A stretch of DNA of 64,000 nucleotides from Halobacteriovoraceae bacterium (lineage in GTDB: Bacteria; Bdellovibrionota; Bacteriovoracia; Bacteriovoracales; Bacteriovoracaceae): contig PAVS01000002.1 in NCBI GenBank assembly GCA_002713145.1, positions 124,001 to 188,000 of the forward strand, given 5' to 3'. A program made the position numbers and the translations under genes. Shown here in pieces: positions 9,253 to 17,757 of the stretch; the first letter of the stretch is position 1; each line of letters begins with the position of its first letter. The notes beneath the pieces are model-generated. The model did not search any database and had not been told where the DNA came from. It saw only the letters and a program-made list of their open reading frames with translations.

Positions 9253-9626
9253 CTATTTTCGTATTATGCCTCATCACCATTCCTCTCATCTTTATCTGGA
9301 TTAAATTCAGAGACAAGCAGACTGTAGCGATACAAGGCTCATGCACTATTTGTGATGAAGTGTTCTCAGAAGCAGAACTTAAAGAAGCTGATGAGAAATT
9401 TTTCTGTCTTAAAGATTATGAGATTTATAAAAATGCTGAGTGGGAAATGGTCAAAGAAATTCAAGTCACAGCTGATGACAACGCCGAAGCCACACTTTTG
9501 CAAGACATGAAGGATGATCTCAAAAAACAAAATATTCCAAGCTATATTGAATCTAAGTATGAAGTGGAAGGGGTGACGATTGTGACTTATTCGAAGTTGT
9601 TTAAAATAAAAAAGCCTCTCAACTGA
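9249..9626 (+). CDS. Membrane-anchored small zinc-ribbon protein with DUF2007-like tail
   Basis: The 125-residue protein starts with one hydrophobic helix (about residues 3-18) and so is probably anchored in the inner membrane. CTICDEVF followed by FFCLKDYE supplies three cysteines of a LIM- or zinc-ribbon-like half site. The last 60 residues (DDNAEATLLQDMKDDLKKQN and IPSYIESKYEV) resemble DUF2007 signal-transducing proteins. It overlaps RNase J by 4 bases and ends inside the terminator hairpin. No function can be assigned; the DUF2007 resemblance is my inference. Confidence 0.6.
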   Translation: MTIFVLCLITIPLIFIWIKFRDKQTVAIQGSCTICDEVFSEAELKEADEKFFCLKDYEIYKNAEWEMVKEIQVTADDNAEATLLQDMKDDLKKQNIPSYIESKYEVEGVTIVTYSKLFKIKKPLN

Positions 9627-9631
9627 GAGGC
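9606..9631 (-). terminator. Intrinsic terminator of the ftsZ/dcw transcript
   Basis: The stem is GCCTCTC (9614-9620) and GAGAGGC (9625-9631) with loop AACT. On the minus strand the hairpin is followed by TTTTTTATTTT, a classical intrinsic terminator 24 bases past the ftsZ stop. On the plus strand it is followed only by TTAATT, so it would work weakly or not at all for the RNase J unit, whose last stop codon lies inside the stem. Confidence 0.85.
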
Positions 9632-9654
9632 TTAATTAGCATATAACTTATTAA

Positions 9655-11208
9655 TTATGCTCTATTGGATGGACCATCTTCTTTTCTAAGATAAGATGGA
9701 GTATCAAATTCATCATCATCAAAATTCATAAAACCAAGCTTTTCAGCAATTGATTTGGCTTTTGAAGATTTTTGAGTTGTTTCTTCTTCCTCTGATTTCT
9801 CATGAGTAAAAGTTGGCTCTTTGTAAAATTGTGATGCAGCTTCACGGATATTGCTAGATAAAGCTGTACGCTCACCAGCTGGAGTTTCTTCAACTCTAAT
9901 TTCTTCACGCTCAATAGCCGCTTCATTTACGTTATCCACTCTTGTGCTCTCGAGGAAGCTATCAAGTGCGTTTGTGTTCCCAGAAATTGTTTCTGCTGAA
10001 TCAGCCGCATCTTGCTCTTCATATCTAAAGTCTGCTGTTTGTGCTTTTTGTTCAGCGTATGATGGAGCAGTGAAAGTTTGAGGACGATCAACTGTTCTAT
10101 CTATTTCTGGAGCAGCAGGCGTTGCCTCAACTCTTGGAGCTGGTGCTGGTTCTGGCATTCTCTCAGGAGCCGTGTTCATTGTTTGTTCTTGCATTGGGGC
10201 TTGTGCCACAGGTGCTTGGTAAGTGTTCACAGAAACTCTACGAGTTGCTCCACCAAGGCCAGTTGCAATAACTGTGACCTTAACTTCGTCACCCATCTCT
10301 TCATCAACAACAGTTCCAAAGATGATTTCAGCATCTTCATCCGCAGCTTCCATGATAAGAGTCATGGCTTCATTCGTTTCATGCATTGAGAGTGAATTGT
10401 TACCAGTGATATTAACAATAATTCCAGTTGCGCCATCTACTGTTACGTCTTCAAGCAGTGGTGAACTAATAGCTTCAGTTGCAGCTTTAACCGCTCTATC
10501 ACTTCCAGTTGCAATACCAGTTCCCATAAGTGAGAGACCTTTGTTGGCCATAACTGTACTTACATCTGCAAAGTCAGCATTGATAAAACCAGTGTTATTG
10601 ATGAGGTCTGATATACCTTGAACCGCATGAAGAAGAACTTCATCCGCTTTTTTAAATGTTTCAACAAGTGATAATGATTCACCAGCGATTTGAAGAAGTC
10701 TTTGATTAGGAATTGTAATAAGTGAATCGACACATTCTTCAAGAGTTTGAATTCCAAGATCAGCTTGCTTCATTCTCTTTTTACCTTCAAAGATAAAAGG
10801 CTTAGTTACAACACCAACAGTAAGTGCTCCGAGCTCTTTCGCAAGTTTTGCGATGACCGGTGCAGCTCCAGTTCCTGTTCCCCCACCCATACCGGCAGTA
10901 ACAAAAACCATATCTGATCCATCTATATATTCTGATAATTTTTCGTAGTCATCGAGAGCTGCTTTTCGACCAACTTCTGGATTTGCTCCAGCCCCTAGAC
11001 CTTTCGTGATATCATTTCCAAGTTGAATTTTAGTGGGAGCCAGGTTTGCTGCAAGCGCTTGAGAATCTGTATTCGCTACAATAAACTCAACACCAGTTAA
11101 ACCTGATTTGATCATGGTATTAACAGCGTTACATCCACCGCCACCGACACCAATTACCTTAATCTTTGCACCTGAATTCGATTCATTCTCATTCGCAATT
11201 TCAAACAT
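9655..11208 (-). CDS. ftsZ: Cell division GTPase FtsZ
   Basis: FtsZ polymerises at mid-cell and organises the divisome. [17 protein letters not shown] opens the GTPase domain, followed by the tubulin signature [10 protein letters not shown] and the T7 region. Past about residue 320 comes an unusually long linker of about 180 residues, rich in Ala, Pro and Glu, and a C-terminal tail [11 protein letters not shown] matching the conserved FtsA/ZipA-binding peptide. I use the ATG at 11208, preceded by GGAGGATAAT, instead of the longer frame starting at 11244, which would overlap ftsA. It is the last gene of the dcw run. Product is 517 residues. Confidence 0.96.
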   Translation of the reverse strand: MFEIANENESNSGAKIKVIGVGGGGCNAVNTMIKSGLTGVEFIVANTDSQALAANLAPTKIQLGNDITKGLGAGANPEVGRKAALDDYEKLSEYIDGSDMVFVTAGMGGGTGTGAAPVIAKLAKELGALTVGVVTKPFIFEGKKRMKQADLGIQTLEECVDSLITIPNQRLLQIAGESLSLVETFKKADEVLLHAVQGISDLINNTGFINADFADVSTVMANKGLSLMGTGIATGSDRAVKAATEAISSPLLEDVTVDGATGIIVNITGNNSLSMHETNEAMTLIMEAADEDAEIIFGTVVDEEMGDEVKVTVIATGLGGATRRVSVNTYQAPVAQAPMQEQTMNTAPERMPEPAPAPRVEATPAAPEIDRTVDRPQTFTAPSYAEQKAQTADFRYEEQDAADSAETISGNTNALDSFLESTRVDNVNEAAIEREEIRVEETPAGERTALSSNIREAASQFYKEPTFTHEKSEEEETTQKSSKAKSIAEKLGFMNFDDDEFDTPSYLRKEDGPSNRA

Positions 11209-11221
11209 ATTATCCTCCGAA

Positions 11222-12478
11222 TTAAAAAATTTCCTTAAAAACATTTCTTAGCGAGTCGCTGAACCTGCCAAAAATGTCACCTGACTCCAAAGCCTCTGAA
11301 GCAGATTTGTTGTTCTTCTTTTTATAAGTTTTACCCATATTCTCAGGGCTAGATTCCAGCAATAAACCTAACACTGTGGAGAACTTAGGATTTTGCATTA
11401 TTGTTGTCATTCCGCCAAACGGTCTTGGATAACCAACCTTGGTTGGCTTTTCTAGAATGTACTCTCCGAGCTCCGCTAGATCTTTGATCAGCGCCCCTCC
11501 GCCAGTAATTATATACCCACCAGTCACTAAATCCGATAAGTTTTTGTCTTTGACGATATTTTTTACAATCACAAATAATTCTTCTGCTCTTGCCCCCAAA
11601 ACCTTCGCAACTTCGCCTAGTTGCACTTCTCGCGCTTTGGTGCCAGACAGTCCATGTACGGTAATATGTGCCGACTGATTTAATTTCTCAGCTAAAACAC
11701 TGCCGTGATTGATCTTCACGCGCTCTGCTTCGTTATGAGGAATTTTTAGGGCCACAGCTAGATCGTTGGTGAAATGATTACCACCCACCGGGACAATCTG
11801 AGAGTGAATAAGACTTCCTCCCTTCCACACAGCAATATCAGTTGTTCCCCCACCAATATCAATGAGGACAACACCTAAATCTTTTTCTTCTGCAGTTAGA
11901 ACTGATCTTGAACTTGCAATGGGTTGGAGAATAATATCGTTAGGTTTAATACCTGAAGCTTCAACGCATTTTAAAATATTTTGGATAAGTGATGTCTTTC
12001 CTGTAACAACATGTACGTGTGCCTCAAGTCTTGAACCACACATGCCAATAGGATTTTTTACACCTTTGGTGCTATCTACTCTAAACTCTTGTGGAATAAC
12101 ATGAAGGACTTCTCTATCACTTGGGATAAGCACGGCCTTAGCTGCTTCAAGAACTCGGTCGACATCTTTTTGAGTAATTTCTGAATTTTTAACGGCGACA
12201 ACACCGGAAGAGTTAAAACAATAAATATGGTTACCAGCAATTCCAATGGTCGCTGAAGTTATATCTTCAACTCCGGCCATCATTTTCGCTTCTTCAAGGG
12301 AGCAGCGAATTGATTTTACTGTTTTATCAATATTAACAACGGAGCCTTTTTTAAGGCCGTAACTTGGATGTGATCCAACACCTAGAATTTCAATTCCGTC
12401 TTCATCCTGAAAACCAATAGTGGTACAAACCTTTGTTGTACCAACGTCTAGCGCTACGCTAACATTTTTCCCGTCCAT
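11222..12478 (-). CDS. ftsA: Cell division protein FtsA
   Basis: FtsA is the actin-like protein that tethers FtsZ to the membrane. [15 protein letters not shown] is the phosphate-1 motif, [16 protein letters not shown] the phosphate-2 motif and [15 protein letters not shown] the adenosine motif; the SHS2-type 1C domain follows the first motif. The C-terminal [12 protein letters not shown] is the amphipathic membrane-targeting helix. I prefer the ATG at 12478, with AAAGGA upstream, over the GTG at 12496. It ends 13 bases before ftsZ. Product is 418 residues. Confidence 0.95.
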   Translation of the reverse strand: MDGKNVSVALDVGTTKVCTTIGFQDEDGIEILGVGSHPSYGLKKGSVVNIDKTVKSIRCSLEEAKMMAGVEDITSATIGIAGNHIYCFNSSGVVAVKNSEITQKDVDRVLEAAKAVLIPSDREVLHVIPQEFRVDSTKGVKNPIGMCGSRLEAHVHVVTGKTSLIQNILKCVEASGIKPNDIILQPIASSRSVLTAEEKDLGVVLIDIGGGTTDIAVWKGGSLIHSQIVPVGGNHFTNDLAVALKIPHNEAERVKINHGSVLAEKLNQSAHITVHGLSGTKAREVQLGEVAKVLGARAEELFVIVKNIVKDKNLSDLVTGGYIITGGGALIKDLAELGEYILEKPTKVGYPRPFGGMTTIMQNPKFSTVLGLLLESSPENMGKTYKKKNNKSASEALESGDIFGRFSDSLRNVFKEIF

Positions 12479-12559
12479 GAGATAATCCTTTCTCACTGTT
12501 TTAAAGCAGTTACAGATTCATTCTGTTCTTATGGGCAATTTTTGCACCCTATTAAAATT

Positions 12560-13306
12560 TTAAATGGTGTCAGAGAACTTGACAACAATTTTTTTGGAGT
12601 TGGTCAAATTGATAACCGCTGGAATGGTTTTTTTCTTTTTCATCGTATTCATGATCTTTTCCAGCTTACTGACTTTTTCACTCCAGTATTCTTGTCCAAA
12701 GAAGGCAGAAGAAGGTCTGCGGCCTACAGAGAGGATAATGGTAAGTTCTTTTTTCTCATTGAGTATAACTTCAGAGATATCTTTTCGAAAATTATCACCC
12801 AATCCGTTGAGCATACTTGTGAGTTTCATATGGATATTACTGTTGATCAGTGAAACAGGAATCGCCATATGCGGAAGTGAGCCCTTTAAAAGTTTTTCAG
12901 ACCGCAGTAAAACTTCATAAGTAGGATCATAAAGTTTTCCATTTTCTGTAAGCACAGCTGTATAAAACTCTTCCCCATCTTTTTTATAAATTTGAACATT
13001 CATAAGTGGTCTAGGGCAGTCATACTCGAAGCGGAGCATTTTCTGAAGAGGATTATATTTTATTTTGTATGAAGATAAATAATACTTTTCTTCTAATTTC
13101 TCATCGATAATTTTTTTCTTCACATCTAGAAGCGAGTTACTCTTCTCAAATTCTTTGATCAACGACAGCGTTAAGCGGCCTACAATTTTTGAAGGGCATT
13201 GACCGAAAACAGTTTTATAAGAAGTTTTATTTTCAAAATATTTCTGAGCAGCAGAATAAACCGGCGTCGTAGAAATAAGAATGAAGAGGAATAAAAGTTT
13301 ATTCAT
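12560..13306 (-). CDS. ftsQ: FtsQ/DivIB candidate (divergent)
   Basis: This 248-residue protein sits exactly where ftsQ is expected, between murB and ftsA. It begins MNKLLFLFILISTTPVYS, a signal-peptide-like or uncleaved anchor with almost no cytoplasmic tail. Residues 30-95 look POTRA-like, and the C-terminal half (PHMAIPVSLINSN, ILSVGRRPSSAFFGQ, SEKVSKLEKIM, PAVINLTNSKKIVVKF) follows the beta pattern of FtsQ, ending in the inferred-strand 'idLr.....vkF' form. Sequence identity by eye is low, so position carries much of the argument. FtsQ bridges FtsL/FtsB to the rest of the divisome in the periplasm. A simple secreted protein of another kind is the alternative. Confidence 0.6.
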   Translation of the reverse strand: MNKLLFLFILISTTPVYSAAQKYFENKTSYKTVFGQCPSKIVGRLTLSLIKEFEKSNSLLDVKKKIIDEKLEEKYYLSSYKIKYNPLQKMLRFEYDCPRPLMNVQIYKKDGEEFYTAVLTENGKLYDPTYEVLLRSEKLLKGSLPHMAIPVSLINSNIHMKLTSMLNGLGDNFRKDISEVILNEKKELTIILSVGRRPSSAFFGQEYWSEKVSKLEKIMNTMKKKKTIPAVINLTNSKKIVVKFSDTI

Positions 13307-13315
13307 AGATAAATT

Positions 13316-14206
13316 TTAATAGACTTTAACTTCTAATTCAAATTTAAGACCACTATATCTTTCCATGTCAATTTTTAGACAGCTAACAAGATTTTGGAAG
13401 TCTTTTGCACTCGCTTCTCCAGAGTTTTCAACAAAATTAGCATGCAGGGGACTTACTTTTAAATTTTCCATCCCAAATTCTTTGAGGCCAATGCAATCAA
13501 TGGTCCTACCGGCCCTAAACTGAGGTGAAACATTTTTAAAAACACTGCCGCAGTTTTTAGTTTTTAAAGGTTGAGTGCGTTTTCTCATCTCAAGATACTC
13601 TTGAATTTGAGTTTTTAAATCTTCATCTTGACCAAGGTGTCTAAGCACCGCAGAGATAATCACTTCACCTTCTTTCACAAAATGATTTTTTCTATAGCTA
13701 AAGTCTTGATCAGTGCAATGATGAATTCTTATCTCACCATCTTTTTGCAAGATTCGAACTGATTTTATGAGACTTCCTATTTCCCCCAGTGATGTTCCTG
13801 CATTCATATAAATAGCTCCACCAAGACTGGCAGGGATCCCCGTAAACACCTCCCAACCTTTAAGCCCAAACTTAGTCGCATGAGAAGTTAAAATATTTAA
13901 AGGAACGGATGCAGGAAGGTCGTATTCATTTTGAACGGCTTTAAAAGTCTCTCGAGAATAGCTGAAATCAAGTTTTATAAAAAGTGTGTTTTCCGTATTA
14001 AGAAGCACTTGATTCGCCCCCCATCCAATGAGATGGTATTGAGTTTTATCACGCAACAACTTCTGAATAAGTGCAGTGAGCGCTGCCTCGGTGAAAACTT
14101 TAATGACTGTCCCTCTATTGGCCAGGCGGATAGTAGTAAATTTTTCTAAATTAATATTCTCTAAGATTTCAATGTCGTGAATATCTCTTATTTCTTGTTG
14201 GACCAT
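13316..14206 (-). CDS. murB: UDP-N-acetylenolpyruvoylglucosamine reductase
   Basis: MurB reduces the enolpyruvyl group to give UDP-MurNAc, using NADPH and FAD. The 296-residue protein has the FAD-binding segments TTIRLANRGTVIKVF and GIPASLGGAIYMNAG, the active site region NCGSVFKN with the catalytic Ser, and a C-terminal HANFVENSGEASAKDF with the conserved Glu. Length and the single-GG type II layout fit the family. It overlaps murC by 19 bases. Confidence 0.94.
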   Translation of the reverse strand: MVQQEIRDIHDIEILENINLEKFTTIRLANRGTVIKVFTEAALTALIQKLLRDKTQYHLIGWGANQVLLNTENTLFIKLDFSYSRETFKAVQNEYDLPASVPLNILTSHATKFGLKGWEVFTGIPASLGGAIYMNAGTSLGEIGSLIKSVRILQKDGEIRIHHCTDQDFSYRKNHFVKEGEVIISAVLRHLGQDEDLKTQIQEYLEMRKRTQPLKTKNCGSVFKNVSPQFRAGRTIDCIGLKEFGMENLKVSPLHANFVENSGEASAKDFQNLVSCLKIDMERYSGLKFELEVKVY

Positions 14207-15564
14207 GTCTCAACCTTGGAGCGCATAATCTTGCTGATGCTCCCCGCACCTAGACTGACAATAACCGTTTGATTGTCAGAAGCCTTATCAATAATTGAGA
14301 GCACTTCATCCCAATCAGCTAAAAAAGCTGCATTTTGGCTTTTTGCTTGAATATCTTTAATAAGATTTTCACTGGTAATATTGGGTATGGGCTCTTCGCT
14401 TGCGGGATAAATAGGGGCAATATAAACCTGAGAGATATCAGAAAAAGACGCAACGAACTCATCCCAATGTTCTTGAGTGCGTGTAAACCTATGAGGCTCA
14501 AAGATCGCCACTATGTTTTTATCAGGATATTTTTGTCTCGCGGTTTTGAGAGTCGATTTAATCTCTGTTGGATGGTGACCATAATCATCAACGATGACCG
14601 GTTTATCTGAATGGATGATTTCAAATCTACGTCCCACACCTTCGAACTTAGCAATCCCCTCACAAATTTGCTTTAAACTCAAGGGTAGTTGATGGGCAAT
14701 GGCAATAGCCCCTAAAGCATTGAGAATATTATGTTCTCCAGATAAGCTTATAGTGGTATCTATGATTTCATCTTGATGGTGGAGTTTAAAATGGCTTCCT
14801 TGCTCGTCAAATTGTATTTGAGTCGCATAATAATCTGCAGAGTCAGATAAACCATAGCTGATATGAGGTCTGCGTAAATTCTTTATCAGAGACTTTGTTT
14901 TACTATCTTCAATATTGATGGCCACTCGTCCGTAAAAAGGAACTTTGTGGCTAAATTCAAGAAAAGAATTCTCTAGGTTTTCCACAGTCTTATAATAATC
15001 TAAGTGGTCATTATCTATATTCGTAATCACACTCATGATAGGGTTTAAAAAAAGAAACGATCCGTCCGATTCATCGGCTTCCGCAACTAAAATATCTCCA
15101 TCTCCTTTAAGTGCATGCCCACCAAGGTTCTTTACAATGCCACCGACAATGCAAGTAGGATTCAACTGACACTCTTTAAGAATCGTGGAGAGAAAGCTTG
15201 TTGTGGTGGTTTTTCCATGAGAGCCAGCCACTGCAATTCCAAACTTTAAACGCATAAGCTCTGCAAGCATCTCTGCGCGTTTTATAATGGGAATTCTGAG
15301 TTCAGTGGCCTTAACCACTTCTGGGTTAGTTGGATTAATCGCAGAGGAGTAAACAATAAGCTGGGCATCTTGCACGTTCTCTTTTTTATGTCCTAAAAAA
15401 ATCTGTGCGCCAAGGTGCTTTAATTTTTGAGTGTTATCATTTTCATTCAGATCAGAGCCGGAAACCTTGTAACCGAGATTGAGTAATATTTCAGCGATAC
15501 CGCTCATGCCGATACCACCTACGCCAATAAAGTGAATATTAAAATCTTTATTTATTCCGTACAT
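14188..15564 (-). CDS. murC: UDP-N-acetylmuramate--L-alanine ligase
   Basis: MurC adds L-Ala to UDP-MurNAc with ATP in the cytoplasm. IHFIGVGGIGMSGIAEIL is the UMP-binding start, VAGSHGKTTTTSFLS the ATP P-loop, EADESDGSFL and ITNIDNDHLDYY the Mg and substrate motifs, and VDDYGHHPTEIKSTL the C-terminal domain motif. I start at the ATG at 15564, which gives the normal N-terminus; a TTG at 15594 would add ten residues inside murG. It overlaps murG by 17 bases. Product is 458 residues. Confidence 0.95.
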   Translation of the reverse strand: MYGINKDFNIHFIGVGGIGMSGIAEILLNLGYKVSGSDLNENDNTQKLKHLGAQIFLGHKKENVQDAQLIVYSSAINPTNPEVVKATELRIPIIKRAEMLAELMRLKFGIAVAGSHGKTTTTSFLSTILKECQLNPTCIVGGIVKNLGGHALKGDGDILVAEADESDGSFLFLNPIMSVITNIDNDHLDYYKTVENLENSFLEFSHKVPFYGRVAINIEDSKTKSLIKNLRRPHISYGLSDSADYYATQIQFDEQGSHFKLHHQDEIIDTTISLSGEHNILNALGAIAIAHQLPLSLKQICEGIAKFEGVGRRFEIIHSDKPVIVDDYGHHPTEIKSTLKTARQKYPDKNIVAIFEPHRFTRTQEHWDEFVASFSDISQVYIAPIYPASEEPIPNITSENLIKDIQAKSQNAAFLADWDEVLSIIDKASDNQTVIVSLGAGSISKIMRSKVETWSNKK

Positions 15565-16606
15565 ACTCGTTAATAGCGCTTCCAATCTTCTCAACTGAGG
15601 ATTGTTCTTGTTTTATTTCATCTGCATGAAATAAGTTATTTTCTTTAATCTTTATAATTTCATTTTTTATAAGCTTAGCAAGTTTATCATGATCTAAATG
15701 ATGATCAAGCACACTCACGTAAGACCTATTTTCCCCAGCAAGTTCTTTTGCATTAAAATACTGATGGTTATCAACAGCATGGGGAAAGGGAATCAAGATG
15801 GCGGGCTTTTGCACAACTCTTAACTCAGAGATTGTTGAAGCCCCGGCTCTTGCAATGATGATATTGGCCCAGCGATATTTTTCTGCCATATCATCTAAGT
15901 ATTTATGGGCTTCATAGTGAATATTATGTGGGCTATGGATTTCATTTTCAGGATTGTTGATCCCAGTCTGGTGGATGATATCGAGGGGAAAGCTTATGCC
16001 CAACCCCAACAATTTTTGTACGGCTTTGTTGATTTGATCTGCGCCAAGACTTCCACCAAAAACTAAGATTTTAATTTGATCCGTTATAACGTTAGGACTA
16101 AATTGGATATCGCTACGATTTGGATTACCAAAAACCTTTATTTTGCCTTGGTCTATCTTTTCAAAGCCTTTCGTTAACTTAAAATGAGTAAACACGAGAT
16201 CAGAAATTTTCGCTAAAATTTTGTTTGTCAGACCAGCAAAGGCATTTTGTTCAATAATAAATCTGGGTTTTGCACATATTTTGGCCATAATAAATGTTGG
16301 GCCACACACATAGCCTCCGGCTCCTAGAACAAAACGTGGCTTAAATTTCAAAAAAAGAAAGAGAAGTTTAAAAAAAACGAGTGAATTGAAAACAATATTT
16401 TTAACTAACTTAAAAGGGTTTTTCACTCTTAAAGCTTGCATATTAAGATGAAAGCAGGTTTGTTCTTTAAAAAGCCTATAGTCGAGAACCCTTCGGCCAC
16501 TAATATAAATGACGTTATAATCTTTTGAAAAATATTCCCCCATACTGAGGGCCGCATTAATATGACCTCCAGTGCCTCCGGCTACAATAAAGATATTGTT
16601 TTTCAT
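15548..16606 (-). CDS. murG: UDP-GlcNAc:lipid I GlcNAc transferase
   Basis: MurG converts lipid I to lipid II on the cytoplasmic face of the inner membrane (GT28). IFIVAGGTGGHINAALSM is the N-terminal G-loop (usually HxxPA; here HINAA), RFVLGAGGYVCGP and VFGGSLGADQINKA follow, and GASTISELRVVQKPAILIPFP with AVDNHQYFNAKEL closes the UDP-GlcNAc site. The 352-residue length is normal. Its start shares one base with the ftsW stop. Confidence 0.95.
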   Translation of the reverse strand: MKNNIFIVAGGTGGHINAALSMGEYFSKDYNVIYISGRRVLDYRLFKEQTCFHLNMQALRVKNPFKLVKNIVFNSLVFFKLLFLFLKFKPRFVLGAGGYVCGPTFIMAKICAKPRFIIEQNAFAGLTNKILAKISDLVFTHFKLTKGFEKIDQGKIKVFGNPNRSDIQFSPNVITDQIKILVFGGSLGADQINKAVQKLLGLGISFPLDIIHQTGINNPENEIHSPHNIHYEAHKYLDDMAEKYRWANIIIARAGASTISELRVVQKPAILIPFPHAVDNHQYFNAKELAGENRSYVSVLDHHLDHDKLAKLIKNEIIKIKENNLFHADEIKQEQSSVEKIGSAINEYVRNK

Positions 16607-17721
16607 TATTCTGGCTCACCTGCAGGAGCTGTTTGAATTTGTGATTTAAAACTTAGTGCTGAAAAAATAAAACCTATCGCCATCAGATTAACTATAAGTG
16701 ATGTCCCTCCATAGGAAATGAGAGGGAGATTTAGGCCTTTGGTTGGCAGCAATCCTAGAACCACGCCCATATTAAGAAGGGCTTGGAAAGAGATAGCAAA
16801 TACAAATGCAGAGATAATTTGTTTGTTAATATGAGATCTGGCACATAGAGAAAGCCTAAGACCTATAAAGGTAAAACTAAAAAAAAGCATGACAATAAAT
16901 ATGATTCCTAAAAACCCAGTCTCTTCTCCAATAACACTTAGGATAAAATCATTATGGGCCTCTGGAAGATAGAAAAGTTTTTCCGTACTATTGCCCACAC
17001 CTTGGCCGAAGAGTTTCCCATTGGCAAAAGCAAGATAAGATTGAATAATTTGAAATCCTGAATTCTGCGGGTCACTCCAAGGATCAAGGAAGACGAGCAA
17101 TCTTTTCACACGATAAGGAGCCGAAACCAAAATCCCTACCACCGCAATGGCGCCAGAGACAAGGGCCCCAAAAAAATAGATTCTGGGGAATGGGGACATA
17201 AAGCAAGCAAAAGCGATAAGCACTGATGAGATAAAAAATGTCCCGAAGTCTGGCTGTAAAACCAGAAGTGTGAGAGGAATTAAAAAATGCAAAGACTGAA
17301 CCCAACGCTCTTTAACTGTTAAATCTTTAAATTTGTTAAAATAATAAATAGCGCATAAACAAATGGTTATTTTAATTAATTCTCCAGGTTGAAAACTCAT
17401 AAAGCCTAAATCAATCCAACGCTGCGAGCCCTTTATTGTTTTTCCGAGTGGAGTGAGAGTTAAAAATAATAAAAAAGACGCAGCCCCATTTAAAAAATAA
17501 GCACATTTATACCAAAAGCTCATTTTAGATACTTTGATGACAAGAGCTGCACATGTCCCAATCACAATAAATGCAAGTTGCTTCACTAGAAAATGAGTAG
17601 AACTTCCAAAAGTTTCTTTGGCAAAGATATAGCTCGCAGAAAACATCATAATAACCCCGACCAAAAGGATCAGGGATATATTTACAAAGAAGTACTGCTT
17701 AAGCTTATCAATATTTGTCAT
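16606..17721 (-). CDS. ftsW: Lipid II polymerase/divisome protein FtsW (SEDS family)
   Basis: FtsW is the septal peptidoglycan glycosyltransferase partner of FtsI. The 371-residue protein has about ten membrane spans and the SEDS signature segments: RWIDLGFMSFQPGELIKI, VLQPDFGTFF with the essential Asp, QSYLAFANGKLFGQGVGNS, LPEAHNDFILSVIGEETG and LNLPLISYGGTSLIVNLM. Its position between murD and murG is the standard ftsW place. A rodA identity is less likely given the cluster. Confidence 0.95.
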   Translation of the reverse strand: MTNIDKLKQYFFVNISLILLVGVIMMFSASYIFAKETFGSSTHFLVKQLAFIVIGTCAALVIKVSKMSFWYKCAYFLNGAASFLLFLTLTPLGKTIKGSQRWIDLGFMSFQPGELIKITICLCAIYYFNKFKDLTVKERWVQSLHFLIPLTLLVLQPDFGTFFISSVLIAFACFMSPFPRIYFFGALVSGAIAVVGILVSAPYRVKRLLVFLDPWSDPQNSGFQIIQSYLAFANGKLFGQGVGNSTEKLFYLPEAHNDFILSVIGEETGFLGIIFIVMLFFSFTFIGLRLSLCARSHINKQIISAFVFAISFQALLNMGVVLGLLPTKGLNLPLISYGGTSLIVNLMAIGFIFSALSFKSQIQTAPAGEPE

Positions 17722-17757
17722 ATTAATAGTTTAGCAGTAATTGCTGCCTTAGGACAA

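Noticed and set aside
10078..10621. Plus-strand open frames opposite ftsZ
   Set aside because: They arise from the biased codon use of the FtsZ domain and linker; one is Cys/Trp/Ser-rich nonsense.
12542..12920. Plus-strand open frames opposite the ftsQ candidate
   Set aside because: They are antisense to a longer gene with signal peptide and dcw position, and their proteins show no family pattern.
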